A stretch of 64,000 nucleotides of DNA from Chryseobacterium taklimakanense (GCF_900187185.1 NZ_LT906465.1:2232001-2296000); one strand, 5' to 3'; counted from the first letter of the stretch, positions 55,231-64,000 are shown. A program made the numbers and translations. The notes: generated from the letters alone by a model not told the origin.

Positions 55231-55941
55231 TCATGATGTTTTCGGTCGTTTGATATTTGGAATGGAATCGACGGAAACTGTATCATCATTTTGACTATTC
55301 TTCAAATAGGGCAGGATACTTTTTAATGAGGATTTCCAGTTGGAAATGGGTCTTCCAGAACTATTCCGCCAGTCGTTTTCTAACCACGAATGATATTTTT
55401 CTTCAATTACAGAGTCCAAAAGAGGCTGATAATCCTCTAAAGTTGTTGCAAACTGAATAAATTCTTCCAATTCGGGAATAATTTTTGACTTGCTGCTTTT
55501 GGAAGTATCAGTAATGGAAACTTTATCACTAGATTTACTGATTTTGGGAACAACTTCCTTGGACGAATCGCTTCTCTTTAAAGTTTCATGTTTTTCAACA
55601 ATTTCCAAACTTGGTACTTTTTCGATTTTTTCCTTCTCTATTTTCTCCAGTATGGGAATATCAGATAAGTAATTTAACAGAATTCTGTAATTACAAGGAA
55701 ATCCACTTTTGGACTCAAATTCAACAAGACCCAACTCGCGAAGTTTATCTTTGGTCGGTTTTACGGTTTTTCTAGTTATTCCCAATGCATTACCGAGTGC
55801 AACATCGGAAATAACGACCTTATAACTATCGTTGTCCTTTCCTAATTTCAAAAGGTACAGATAGAGCGAAATTGCCGAAGAGCCAAGTCTTGCCTTGTGA
55901 TTGAAGTCCCAAAATCGGTCGATAAGTTCCAAGTAATACAT
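55231..55941 (-). CDS. Winged-helix DNA-binding protein of the plasmid module
   Basis: 236 residues. N-terminal HTH: AISLYLYLLKLGKDN with VALGNALGITRKTVKPTKDKLRELGLVEF, a GntR/DnaD-like layout. The rest is charged with a Ser/Lys-rich linker and a C-terminal helical region (WLENDWRNSSGRPISNWKSSLKSIL) resembling replication-associated proteins. It may assist plasmid replication or partition. Confidence 0.65.
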   Translation of the reverse strand: MYYLELIDRFWDFNHKARLGSSAISLYLYLLKLGKDNDSYKVVISDVALGNALGITRKTVKPTKDKLRELGLVEFESKSGFPCNYRILLNYLSDIPILEKIEKEKIEKVPSLEIVEKHETLKRSDSSKEVVPKISKSSDKVSITDTSKSSKSKIIPELEEFIQFATTLEDYQPLLDSVIEEKYHSWLENDWRNSSGRPISNWKSSLKSILPYLKNSQNDDTVSVDSIPNIKRPKTS

Positions 55942-55943
55942 TT

Positions 55944-56195
55944 CTAACTGCTTGCAAAAAGTTCTATAGCCTTTTTCTTGTCGATGATGATGATGTTTCC
56001 TTTCTGAATGATGGCTTCATCCAAAATTCCTGAAGATTTAATCTTGGATGCTTTTGAAATGGAACAGCCCAGAATTTTTGCCAAACCTTTTAAACCGTAT
56101 TCATACATATTTTCAGAATTTAAATTTTTAGATATCTCTAAAAATTCTTTTACGGTCAGATTGCAAAGAGGTGTTTGTGGGGTTATGTTTTCCAT
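55944..56195 (-). CDS. DUF3853 family protein (second copy)
   Basis: 83 residues with GLKGLAKILGCSISKASKIKSSG, the HTH-like core of the DUF3853 family of flavobacterial mobile elements. Paralogous to its upstream neighbour. Its start overlaps the neighbour's stop (TGATG). Confidence 0.75.
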   Translation of the reverse strand: MENITPQTPLCNLTVKEFLEISKNLNSENMYEYGLKGLAKILGCSISKASKIKSSGILDEAIIQKGNIIIIDKKKAIELFASS

Positions 56196-56479
56196 CAGCT
56201 GTTATCTTTAAAAAGTTCTAATGCTTTTTCCGAATCAATGATAATTTTTCTCCCATTTTGAATGATGGCTTCATCAAAAATTCCCTTACTTTTCAATTTT
56301 CCTGCATGATTTTTAGAGCATCCCAATATTCTTGCTAATCCAGAAAGACCGTAAACATACTTTTCATTAAATACCTTTTCTTGTGTGGGGTTTTCTGATG
56401 ATTCTTGTTTTCTGGCATCTAAAATTTCCACAAATTCACCTATGGTCAATTGCCAAATTGGTCTATTATAATCTTCCAT
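56195..56479 (-). CDS. DUF3853 family protein (first copy)
   Basis: 94 residues from MEDYNRPIWQLTIGEF at 56479, with YGLSGLARILGCSKNHAGKLKSKG. A longer upstream open frame runs into the divergent promoter region and is rejected. It is divergent from the HTH gene at 56614. Confidence 0.75.
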   Translation of the reverse strand: MEDYNRPIWQLTIGEFVEILDARKQESSENPTQEKVFNEKYVYGLSGLARILGCSKNHAGKLKSKGIFDEAIIQNGRKIIIDSEKALELFKDNS

Positions 56480-56536
56480 TTTGAAATTTTTATTGTAATT
56501 TGTTCTAAAAAAATACTTATTTGTATATATTTTACT

Positions 56537-56555
56537 ATATTTGTATTGCAAATAT
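56537..56555 (+). promoter_or_regulatory. Divergent promoter with operator-like palindrome
   Basis: ATATTTG and CAAATAT form an inverted repeat with a 5-nt spacer, overlapping TATATTTG, a Bacteroidota -7 box. The palindrome lies between the DUF3853 gene and the HTH regulator gene, so self-regulation of the regulator is plausible. Confidence 0.5.
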
Positions 56556-56613
56556 AAAATAAATATTGAAATATATCTATATTTTAATCTCAAAAACAAA
56601 AAAAAAATTAAAG

Positions 56614-57063
56614 ATGACTATAACTGAAAGATTGCAAAGTTACATGACCTACAAAGGGTTAAACCCCAATAAAATCACTGTTGAAGCTGGTTTGTCTGTT
56701 GGTTTAATTGGCAGAGCTATAAAAAACAACTCGGGACTCAACTCAGATACTATTGAAAAAATACTATACACTTATACCGATTTGAATCCAGAGTGGTTTA
56801 TTTCGGAATCAGGTGAAATGCTAAAAACCAACAACCAAAACATTAATAATAATGGCTCAGGAAATAATGTAAACAGCAACATTAATGGAAATATTAGTGG
56901 AAATGTTACTATTTCGCATAGCGAGTTTTCTAATATGATAGAACTTCAAAAAGGCTATCAAGAAATACAAAAAGAACTAACAGAAAGATTGAAAACCAGT
57001 CAAGAGCAACTATCGGATAGCATGAGACAGGTTACTATACTTCTTGAAATTTTAAAAAAATAA
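56614..57063 (+). CDS. XRE-like helix-turn-helix protein with coiled-coil tail
   Basis: 149 residues from ATG at 56614. ITVEAGLSVGLIGRAIKNNS is the HTH region. The middle is rich in Asn/Gly (NINNNGSGNNVNSNINGNIS) and looks unstructured, and the tail (ELQKGYQEIQKELTERLK) is a coiled coil. Phage-repressor-like layout. Confidence 0.75.
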   Translation: MTITERLQSYMTYKGLNPNKITVEAGLSVGLIGRAIKNNSGLNSDTIEKILYTYTDLNPEWFISESGEMLKTNNQNINNNGSGNNVNSNINGNISGNVTISHSEFSNMIELQKGYQEIQKELTERLKTSQEQLSDSMRQVTILLEILKK

Positions 57064-57065
57064 CT

Positions 57066-57755
57066 ATGAAAAGGATTTTGATAATTAGTGCTATTTTATT
57101 TGGGGGAATCGTGATTGCTCAGCAGAAGAAAAATGCTTTGAATAATTGGAAAAGTAGAGATGCAGAAATCGCACAAAAGGTTTTTTCAAAATATCAGGAA
57201 AAAGAAAATAAGAAATTAGAAGATGAAAAAGCAGATTTAATAAAAATTCAAAAAAAGTTGAAAATTGAGATAATAAACGAAGGGGACATTGAGAAATACA
57301 ATCAAAATATATGGCTTCGTATTGTAAAAGTGAATAATGGAAATTTAGAACAGATTGTTGATACGAGAGATAAGGATATTTCAGTTGTTACAAATACAAT
57401 GGGAACGAACAATTGGAAAGATGAAGCAGGAGGGTTTAATTATACATCTTTCACTGACTTAATGAAGATTTCCCAGGAGCTTACAAGTAATAGAAATGAA
57501 ACAGGAATATTAGCAAACTCATTAAAGCCCATTGAATCTTTTGAAACCCGCGAACCTGTTTTATATTTTTCTTTAAAAATCTACACACATAAAAACAGTT
57601 CAGAACAAACAACTTTACCAACCTTGTCCAAAACAATAAATATTTATGCTGACAACCAACTGATAAAGACTTTAAAATACTCTTTAGATGACTTTATAAA
57701 AGCAGAAGGAGTGTCAATACGGGACTTTAAATTGGGTTCTATTGAAAATCGATAA
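57066..57755 (+). CDS. Hypothetical secreted protein
   Basis: 229 residues with an N-terminal signal peptide (RILIISAILFGGIVIAQ) and a coiled-coil stretch (YQEKENKKLEDEKADLIK), then beta-rich sequence. No known family. It starts 2 bp after the HTH gene. Confidence 0.6.
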   Translation: MKRILIISAILFGGIVIAQQKKNALNNWKSRDAEIAQKVFSKYQEKENKKLEDEKADLIKIQKKLKIEIINEGDIEKYNQNIWLRIVKVNNGNLEQIVDTRDKDISVVTNTMGTNNWKDEAGGFNYTSFTDLMKISQELTSNRNETGILANSLKPIESFETREPVLYFSLKIYTHKNSSEQTTLPTLSKTINIYADNQLIKTLKYSLDDFIKAEGVSIRDFKLGSIENR

Positions 57756-57769
57756 TCAATTTTTCTAAT

Positions 57770-59035
57770 ATGAATATAAAGTATCACGCTCAATTTCTTC
57801 TTGACAGGGAAAAAGACAATCCTACTGCAAAACTGCGATATCGCATTAAGTGGGATGGCAATATTGTGGCTTTCAATTTGGGATATAGAGTAGAAATACA
57901 AAAATGGAGCAAGGAAACACAACGCTGTAAGGCCAATACAACTCACGGGAACAAAAAAGTCTCGGCAAGTGTTATAAATAGAAAGATACAACTATTTGAA
58001 TCCGCTTGTGAGAAAACTTTTCAGAAATATGAAATTGATGGTGTGATACCTAACCAAGACCAGTTTAGGGAATGGTTTAATGTTGAGATTGGAAGAACGC
58101 CTAAGGAAGAACTGAAATCTGAAAAGAATTTTTTTGAGATATATGATATGTTTGTAAATGAGGAATCGATTAACAGTCAATGGAATTTCAGGACTCTTCA
58201 AAAAATGAAAACGCAGAAAAAAGTATTGGAAGAGTTTGACCATGATATTTCATTTGAGAAATTTAATGAGCAATATCTTTCAAATTATCAGCGATATTTA
58301 GAAGGGAAGAATCACAAGAATTCAACAATTTCAAAAGAGCTTGCTGCATTGAAGTGGTTTTTGAAATGGGCTATGAAGAAAGGTTATACAAAAAGTGGAG
58401 AGTTTGAAAAGTTTAAACCAAAAATTAAAAATGTTCAAAAGAAAATCATTTTTTTGAACAAGTCTGAGTTAAAGAGATTTACTGAATATGAAATACCTAC
58501 GGATAAAAGCTATCTTGAAAAAATAAGAGATGTTTTTTTATTTCAATGCTTTACGGGATTGAGATATTCGGATGTGTTTAATTTGAAAAGATCTGATGTA
58601 AAGGACGGTTACTTAGAGATAACAACACTCAAAACAGCAGATAATTTGATAATAGAATTGAATAGTTATAGCCGAAAACTTCTAAACAAATATATCGATG
58701 TAGAATTTGAGCATAATAAAGCTTTGCCTGTAATCAGTAATCAAAAAATGAACGATTATTTAAAAGAACTAGCTGAATTAGCTGAGATAGATGAACTAGT
58801 TACCCAAACTTATTTTAAAGGTAATGAAAGGATTGAAGAAGTTTTACCAAAATATTCACTTATGAGTACTCATGCTGGAAGGAGAACCTTTGTTTGCAAT
58901 GCTTTGTCTTTGGGAATTCCACCTCAAGTGGTTATGAAATGGACAGGACATAGTGATTATAAGGCAATGAAGCCATATATTGATATTGCTGATGAAATAA
59001 AAGCAACAGCTATGGAGAAGTTTGATTCTTTTTAA
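57770..59035 (+). CDS. Tyrosine integrase of the plasmid-like element
   Basis: 421 residues: arm-binding N-terminus (AKLRYRIKWDGNIVAFNLGYRV), SAM-like domain, and a catalytic domain. Arg in CFTGLRYSDV, HAGRRTF, WTGHSD and the Tyr in KPYIDIADE are all present. It points toward the DnaC-like gene fragment that would mark its attachment site. Confidence 0.88.
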   Translation: MNIKYHAQFLLDREKDNPTAKLRYRIKWDGNIVAFNLGYRVEIQKWSKETQRCKANTTHGNKKVSASVINRKIQLFESACEKTFQKYEIDGVIPNQDQFREWFNVEIGRTPKEELKSEKNFFEIYDMFVNEESINSQWNFRTLQKMKTQKKVLEEFDHDISFEKFNEQYLSNYQRYLEGKNHKNSTISKELAALKWFLKWAMKKGYTKSGEFEKFKPKIKNVQKKIIFLNKSELKRFTEYEIPTDKSYLEKIRDVFLFQCFTGLRYSDVFNLKRSDVKDGYLEITTLKTADNLIIELNSYSRKLLNKYIDVEFEHNKALPVISNQKMNDYLKELAELAEIDELVTQTYFKGNERIEEVLPKYSLMSTHAGRRTFVCNALSLGIPPQVVMKWTGHSDYKAMKPYIDIADEIKATAMEKFDSF

Positions 59036-59162
59036 CGAAAATCTTTCTCGCCTAATAAGTGAATGAACAAAAATTCCTTGAAAGAAAAGTTTTTTTTAAT
59101 AAGTTTAAAGTATCTTTGAAGATTGTGTACTAATTGTATGTAGTAATCTGCTCACACGTTAA

Positions 59163-59318
59163 GATCTTTTTAAAGAAAAAGGAATCATAACCCACCTCAC
59201 CACCAATCTTACTGCCGGAGAAATTGAATCCATTTACGGAAATCGTTTGAGATCTAGGATGAGGGAGATGTTTAACCAGTTTGTGTATGACGAGGAGTCA
59301 AAAGATAAAAGGAGGTAG
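59163..59318 (+). pseudogene. 3' fragment of a DnaC-like ATPase gene; probable attachment site
   Basis: Reading from 59163: DLFKEKGIITHLTTNL then AGEIESIYGNRLRSRM and a tail KDKRR before TAG. This resembles the C-terminus of DnaC-like ATPases found in flavobacterial genomes. No start codon and a TAA directly upstream show it to be a remnant. It is preceded by 128 bp without a gene after the integrase. Confidence 0.6.
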
Positions 59319-59422
59319 CATTTGATTTACTTTTGGCTTTTTTATAAAATAAAATCGCTGTTAGATCAATTTTTTAGTTTGTTTTATCCTATTTTTGTAA
59401 GAATACCCAACAACTCAATTTA
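59319..59422. other. Short promoter region of the RM operon
   Basis: About 100 bp of AT-rich DNA between the ATPase fragment and the methylase gene. TATTTTTG near 59390 is a possible Bacteroidota -7 box. Confidence 0.35.
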
Positions 59423-61492
59423 ATGACACTATCAGAATTCCTCAAAGATTCCAACTATAAACTAACCCAGTTTTCAGAAGAAAAAATAAAAAAATTTGAA
59501 AACTCAATTTTCACAAAAACGGTAAAAGATAAAGAAGTTCCTTATATCAGTTGCATTGTCCGCAAAAAAGATATAAAACTTACACCGGAAGAAGCAATTA
59601 GGCAACTTTACCTCTTAACGCTTACTGAAGACTTGGATTATCCTACAGACCGTATGGAATTGGAATATGCAGTGTCCTTTGGTCGTGAAAAAAAACGTGC
59701 TGATATTGTCATTTTCGATAAGGACAAAACCACTTCGCCATACATTATGGTGGAACTTAAAAAACCCAAATTAAAAGACGGTAAAGAGCAGTTAAAATCC
59801 TACTGTAATGCAACAGGTGCACCTATTGGTGTTTGGAGTAACGGAGATTCAATTTCTTATTACCACCGTAAAGATCCTAACTATTTTGAGGATTTATCGC
59901 AGTTGCCAACAGCGTTCGAAAAACTTTCTGATGTTCTAAAAGAAAGATGGAAAATTGCAGATCTGATCAAAAAAGATAAACTGGTATCCGAAAGAAAATC
60001 ATTGAAGGATCTTATTCTGGAAATGGAAGACGAAGTATTGGCAAATGCCGGTGTGGATGTTTTTGAAGAATTGTTCAAACTCATTTTCACAAAATTGTTT
60101 GATGAAATGCAGAGTGGTAGAAATGCAGACAGAAATTTGGAGTTTAGAAATTACGGCGATACAGAATCTGAATTGAAAGAAAAAATTCAGAAACTGTTTG
60201 ATAATGCTAAGAAGAAATGGGAAGGCGTATTTACAGATGATGCAAAAATCATGTTAACGCCCTCTCACTTATCAGTTTGTGTGGCTTCCTTGCAGGATGT
60301 TAAACTGTTCAATTCAAATTTAGATGTAGTAGATGAAGCCTTTGAATATCTCATTAACAAAAGCAGTAAAGGGGAAAAAGGACAATATTTTACACCGCGA
60401 TATGTGATTGATATGTGTGTGAAAATGTTGAATCCTCACAGAGAAGAAACAATTATCGACACCGCTGCAGGGAGTTGTGGTTTTCCGGTTCACACGATTT
60501 TTCATGTATGGGAAAACATTCTTAAAAGCAAAGGTCTGGATAAAAGCCACCTGTTTACTTTGGAGGAAAAACCGCAGGAATGCACGGATTATGTCAACGA
60601 TAAAGTATTTGCAATAGATTTTGATGAAAGAGCAGTTCGCGTAGCAAGAACCCTAAATCTGATTGCAGGTGATGGACAAACAAATGTTTTACACCTCAAT
60701 ACTTTAGATTGGGAGCGTTGGGATGAAAAAACAGAAGACGAAGATTGGCAAGACACTTATTTTGAGGGTTGGAAAAAACTTAAAAAATTAAGAGCCAACA
60801 AAAACAGTAATCGTGATTTCACTTTTGATATCCTGATGGCAAATCCTCCTTTTGCTGGAGATATCAAAGAAAGCAGAATTCTGGCAAAATACGATTTGGG
60901 TAAAAAGCCGGATGGTAAATACCAAACCAAAGTAGGTAGAGATATTCTGTTCATTGAAAGAAATTTAGATTTCCTGAAACCGGGGGGTCGTATGGCAATT
61001 GTTTTACCTCAAGGTCGTTTCAACAACAGTTCGGATAAACAGATCCGGGAATACATTGCGGAGCATTGCCGTATTTTAGGTGTTGTTGGCTTGCACGGAA
61101 ATGTTTTTAAACCACACACAGGCACAAAAACTTCAGTTTTATTGGTTCAGAAATGGGATGATAATTTGTGTCCAAAGATGGAAGATTACCCAATCTTCTT
61201 TGCGACAATGCAGGAACCAAGCAAAGACAATTCTGGAGAAAAAATCTATGTTAAGAAAAAAGACTATCCAAAGTCTGCCAAAAAAACCAAAAATGAAGAT
61301 TTGGAGGATGTAGCAATAGATGTGTATGATGAAGAACCAATTGATCTTGAAGAATTCTTACTGGATACACACGGCCACCTTATTGTAAAACACGATTTGT
61401 TCAACCACGAAGGACTCACAAAAGACGGTATAGCAGAAGCATTTATAGAATTTGCCAAAAAAGAAAAACTCTCTTTCGCGGGAAAGAACTAG
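59423..61492 (+). CDS. Type I-like N6-adenine methylase with N-terminal nuclease-like domain
   Basis: 689 residues. The first ~170 residues carry a restriction-nuclease-like core: RADIVIFDKD (Asp) followed by YIMVELKKPK (E-x-K), resembling HSDR_N-type domains. The methylase part follows with motif I FIDTAAGSCGFPVH (frame reads IIDTAAGSCGF) and motif IV DILMANPPFAG. It modifies adenine within the site read by the specificity subunit. Unlike plain HsdM (about 500 residues) this one is longer, suggesting a fused restriction-modification subunit as in BcgI-like systems. Confidence 0.85.
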   Translation: MTLSEFLKDSNYKLTQFSEEKIKKFENSIFTKTVKDKEVPYISCIVRKKDIKLTPEEAIRQLYLLTLTEDLDYPTDRMELEYAVSFGREKKRADIVIFDKDKTTSPYIMVELKKPKLKDGKEQLKSYCNATGAPIGVWSNGDSISYYHRKDPNYFEDLSQLPTAFEKLSDVLKERWKIADLIKKDKLVSERKSLKDLILEMEDEVLANAGVDVFEELFKLIFTKLFDEMQSGRNADRNLEFRNYGDTESELKEKIQKLFDNAKKKWEGVFTDDAKIMLTPSHLSVCVASLQDVKLFNSNLDVVDEAFEYLINKSSKGEKGQYFTPRYVIDMCVKMLNPHREETIIDTAAGSCGFPVHTIFHVWENILKSKGLDKSHLFTLEEKPQECTDYVNDKVFAIDFDERAVRVARTLNLIAGDGQTNVLHLNTLDWERWDEKTEDEDWQDTYFEGWKKLKKLRANKNSNRDFTFDILMANPPFAGDIKESRILAKYDLGKKPDGKYQTKVGRDILFIERNLDFLKPGGRMAIVLPQGRFNNSSDKQIREYIAEHCRILGVVGLHGNVFKPHTGTKTSVLLVQKWDDNLCPKMEDYPIFFATMQEPSKDNSGEKIYVKKKDYPKSAKKTKNEDLEDVAIDVYDEEPIDLEEFLLDTHGHLIVKHDLFNHEGLTKDGIAEAFIEFAKKEKLSFAGKN

Positions 61493-61521
61493 GCCCTTTC
61501 AACCAGGAGAAATACAACAAT

Positions 61522-62979
61522 TTGTTGGAAGGGCTGGAAATTAGTGTATTACAATTAACAGATGTTTTAATTGATAATGATAATAGGAGGATTGATAGTG
61601 AATATTTTAAGAAACAATTTTTAAGTTTTTTTGATTCTGTTCCTAATTTGAGACCATTGGGATCATTAGTCAAAGATGGTTATCGGGTTGTTTATGAAAA
61701 TACTAAAATTGTTGATTCTATAGAAGCGATTGAAAGAAAATATCCTATATTTTTGCAAGCGACTGATATCAAAACTCCATTTATTTCCACCGAAAATTTA
61801 TTTTATGTAGATAATACTGAATGGGAAAGGTATCCAAAAGGAAGAATTGTTCCTGGTGAAATATTAATTGAAGTTAAAGGGAAAATTGAAAAAGTAGCAA
61901 TAGTTCCAGATGATTTTCCGAAGAAGACTTTAGTTACAGGTAGTTTATTTAAATTAACTGTAAATAAAAAAATTAGTAAAAATGTTTTATTAACATATCT
62001 TATATCAAAATTTGGTGTTTCATTTAAAGATCGTTATAAAACAAATTTGTTGATCTCATTTGTGAGTAAACCAGACTTATATAGGATTCCAGTACCTACT
62101 TTTTCACAAGAATTAGAGAATATTATTGACGGTTTATTCAAAATAATTACTGAAGCACAAAAAATATCGAAATCAGTTTATAAAAATGCCGAGAATATTT
62201 TGCTAGAAAAATTAGGACTGTATAATTTGACTTTTTCTAACGAAAATTTTAACAAAAAGTCCTTAAGTGATTCTTTTCTGAAATCTGGTCGTTTGGACGC
62301 TGAATATTACCAACCACAGTATGAAGAACTTTTATCCCATATTAATTCTGTAAGTAATGATAAACTAGGGTATTTGGTTACAGTTAAGAAATCTATTGAG
62401 CCAGGCTCAGGGGCATATCAGGAAGAGGGTGTTCCGTTTATTAGAGTTTCAAATTTAAGTAAATATGGCCTTACAGATCCCGAAATCCATTTAGATAGAA
62501 CAGAGTTCTCAAACATTATCAAACCTACAAAAGATTCAATTCTGCTGTCTAAAGATGGTACGGTGGGAATTGCTTATAAAGTAGAAAAAGATATAGATGC
62601 AATTACTTCCGGCGCAATCCTACATTTAAAAGTCAAAAACAAAGAAAAAATATTGCCGGATTACCTGACATTGGTTCTGAATTCTATCGTAGTAAAAATG
62701 CAGGCAGAACGCGATGCGGGAGGTTCAATCATTCAACATTGGAAACCTTCAGAAATTGCACAGGTGGTAATTCCGATTTTAGATTTTGAAATACAACAGG
62801 AAATTTCAGATTTAGTTCAGGAAAGTTTCAAATTAAAAAACGAAAGCGAACAGCTATTGCAGGTTGCAAAGCAAGCTGTAGAAATTGCCATTGAGCAAAA
62901 CGAGGATAAAGCGATGGAGTTCATAAATCAAAATAGTAAAGATGCCGGTAAGTCAGGAAAACATAAACCGCTGGATTGA
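61522..62979 (+). CDS. hsdS: Type I-like restriction specificity subunit (HsdS)
   Basis: 485 residues from a TTG at 61522, with GGAG about 12 nt upstream. An earlier start overlapping the methylase is possible because in-frame sequence (GPFNQEKYNN) continues upstream. Two target-recognition halves: KYPIFLQATDIKTPFIST in the first, and VPFIRVSNLSKYGLTDPE in the second. It ends with helices and an E-rich tail. Confidence 0.85.
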   Translation: MLEGLEISVLQLTDVLIDNDNRRIDSEYFKKQFLSFFDSVPNLRPLGSLVKDGYRVVYENTKIVDSIEAIERKYPIFLQATDIKTPFISTENLFYVDNTEWERYPKGRIVPGEILIEVKGKIEKVAIVPDDFPKKTLVTGSLFKLTVNKKISKNVLLTYLISKFGVSFKDRYKTNLLISFVSKPDLYRIPVPTFSQELENIIDGLFKIITEAQKISKSVYKNAENILLEKLGLYNLTFSNENFNKKSLSDSFLKSGRLDAEYYQPQYEELLSHINSVSNDKLGYLVTVKKSIEPGSGAYQEEGVPFIRVSNLSKYGLTDPEIHLDRTEFSNIIKPTKDSILLSKDGTVGIAYKVEKDIDAITSGAILHLKVKNKEKILPDYLTLVLNSIVVKMQAERDAGGSIIQHWKPSEIAQVVIPILDFEIQQEISDLVQESFKLKNESEQLLQVAKQAVEIAIEQNEDKAMEFINQNSKDAGKSGKHKPLD

Positions 62980-63772
62980 TCAGGCGAATATAGATTATAT
63001 TGGGCATTACATTAAAGCGTGGATTCCCTTTAATGCTTGGTATAATAATACTTATCCTCAATTCAATTCTGATAGAGAGAAAATCAATACAATAAAGAAC
63101 GATGCAAATACGGTAAGAAATGCAATCAATATGTTATTGGAAACAGATTCTCAACTATCCTTGGAGTTCAAAAGTCATTTGGCAACTTTAATTTTTCAGT
63201 TACAAGCACAACAGATCAATGGGCGAGATGGTAGAATATCATTTGATAATATTGTAAAAGAAAGAAATACTATAAATCAAAAAAGTATTGATTTTAACAG
63301 AAATCGATATTTTCTTCGTAGAACAGACGGTAGATTTGTTGGTGAGGTAACCTCTGTGCAGATTAATGTCAACAAACTTTCAGATAGTTCAAGTGTTTTC
63401 AGTTATCAACATACAGAATATGATTTAGTTCATTTGCAAAATAACGCGCATTATCAAGGCCTTTCTAATCAGGTGAAAGAACAGGTTCGTCTGTGCTTTC
63501 AGGAACTTGAACCATCAAATATAATTTCGGTAATGCAGGATGAACCAAGAGAAGCACCAATAAATTATTATGTGTGTGATGCCTACAAATTAAAGCGCGA
63601 TATACAAAACCCCAATTGTTACGGACATTTGGTAATAAGGGCTCTTATTGAAATTTTATATCAGATGCGGAACGTTCTTTTTCATGGTGAGTTAGTTCCT
63701 AATCTTGAAGCCCAAAAAGCATACAATAGTGCCTTTCATTTATTAAGAATAATTCTTGAAAAAATAAGATAG
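62942..63772 (+). CDS. HEPN-motif protein overlapping hsdS
   Basis: 276 residues. It overlaps the hsdS 3' end by 38 bp. Near the C-terminus, QMRNVLFHGELVPN contains R-x4-H, the HEPN RNase/nucleotide-binding signature. The N-terminus (YIKAWIPFNAWYNN) is typical of HEPN proteins found with RM genes. Function in defence is inferred. Confidence 0.65.
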   Translation: MPVSQENINRWIDQANIDYIGHYIKAWIPFNAWYNNTYPQFNSDREKINTIKNDANTVRNAINMLLETDSQLSLEFKSHLATLIFQLQAQQINGRDGRISFDNIVKERNTINQKSIDFNRNRYFLRRTDGRFVGEVTSVQINVNKLSDSSSVFSYQHTEYDLVHLQNNAHYQGLSNQVKEQVRLCFQELEPSNIISVMQDEPREAPINYYVCDAYKLKRDIQNPNCYGHLVIRALIEILYQMRNVLFHGELVPNLEAQKAYNSAFHLLRIILEKIR

Positions 63773-63774
63773 TA

Positions 63775-64000
63775 TGCAGCAAAATTCTACAGATGAAGAA
63801 ATAATTTCAAAACTTGAAAAAAAGCCTAACAGTATTTTAAAAGTAGGATCGATTTCTTTTGGAATATCAATATTTATAATACTCTTTTTACCTTGGATAG
63901 TAACACAGTGTAGCAGCTGTTTGTCATTTAAAATTGACAAGCCTAACGAAATAGGAGATACCATTGGTGGTATTATGGGACCGAGTGTTGCAATCATTGC
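63775..64000 (+). CDS. Membrane protein similar to putative phage abortive-infection proteins (partial)
   Basis: 75 residues before the window end. One transmembrane segment (FGISIFIILFLPWIVT), then KPNEIGDTIGGIMGPSVAII. The GDTIGG pattern before a second membrane segment is typical of putAbiC-like proteins. The 3' end is missing, so family and length are open. It starts 2 bp after the HEPN gene. Confidence 0.5.

Overview
This window is a mosaic of mobile DNA from a Bacteroidota bacterium, most likely a Weeksellaceae/Flavobacteriia relative (Riemerella, Chryseobacterium, Elizabethkingia or similar). The grounds are Bacteroidota-type -7 promoter boxes (TAnnTTTG), a CTnDOT-type conjugation module, DUF1896/DUF932/DUF3408/DUF3853 proteins, a Flavobacteriaceae-like gene block (surE, lpxB, NlpC, folA, murI) and a resistance set (tetX, ere, OXA, lnu, catB) typical of this group. 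Whether the replicon is a chromosome or a large plasmid cannot be settled from the window.

Region 1 (1-31.8 kb) is the integrase-side part of a CTnDOT-family integrative conjugative element (ICE). It holds a methylase-helicase giant protein, the mobilization genes mobC-mobB-mobA with a candidate oriT, a ParA gene, the transfer operon traE-F-G-I-J-K-L-M-N-O-Q, excisionase-like HTH genes, a receiver-only response regulator, a cluster of accessory genes and an IntDOT-like integrase. The element ends near 31.81 kb at a GTAATTTTGC core. A 1390-bp IS4-family element sits in the loop of the terminator between the methylase-helicase and mobC.

Region 2 (31.8-41.25 kb) is a broken HlyD-type secretion gene into whose 5' side an IS1595-family composite structure has been inserted. 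Outer 8-bp duplications match. The structure carries sul2 and a chromosomal fragment with murI, folA, a 2TM protein, an NlpC/P60 lipoprotein, lpxB, a small membrane protein and surE.

Region 3 (41.28-51.99 kb) is the most interesting part: an integron-type gene-cassette array in Bacteroidota. A tyrosine recombinase gene is divergent from an attI-like junction with a Bacteroidota promoter. It is followed by five cassettes: lnu (lincosamide), tetX (tetracycline), a class D beta-lactamase, ere (macrolide esterase, reversed) and catB (chloramphenicol, reversed). Each cassette carries an attC-like imperfect inverted repeat whose left core is the exact complement of that cassette's own 5' boundary, the signature of circular cassette exchange at G^TT. 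The recombinase keeps the catalytic residues and the C-terminal SPLD motif seen in IntI, but lacks the IntI-specific insertion and has an N-terminal extension. An IS91-family element has split the last attC, and the array truncates an ssb gene.

Region 4 (52-59.3 kb) is a plasmid-like replication module: a toprim protein, seven iterons with three DnaA boxes, a Rep_3 initiator, small DNA-binding genes, an HTH regulator and a second tyrosine integrase. It ends at the 3' fragment of a DnaC-like ATPase gene, a likely attachment site.

Region 5 (59.4-64 kb) looks like a defence cluster: a methylase with an N-terminal nuclease-like domain, a specificity subunit, a HEPN-motif protein overlapping it, and the start of a membrane protein resembling putative phage abortive-infection proteins.
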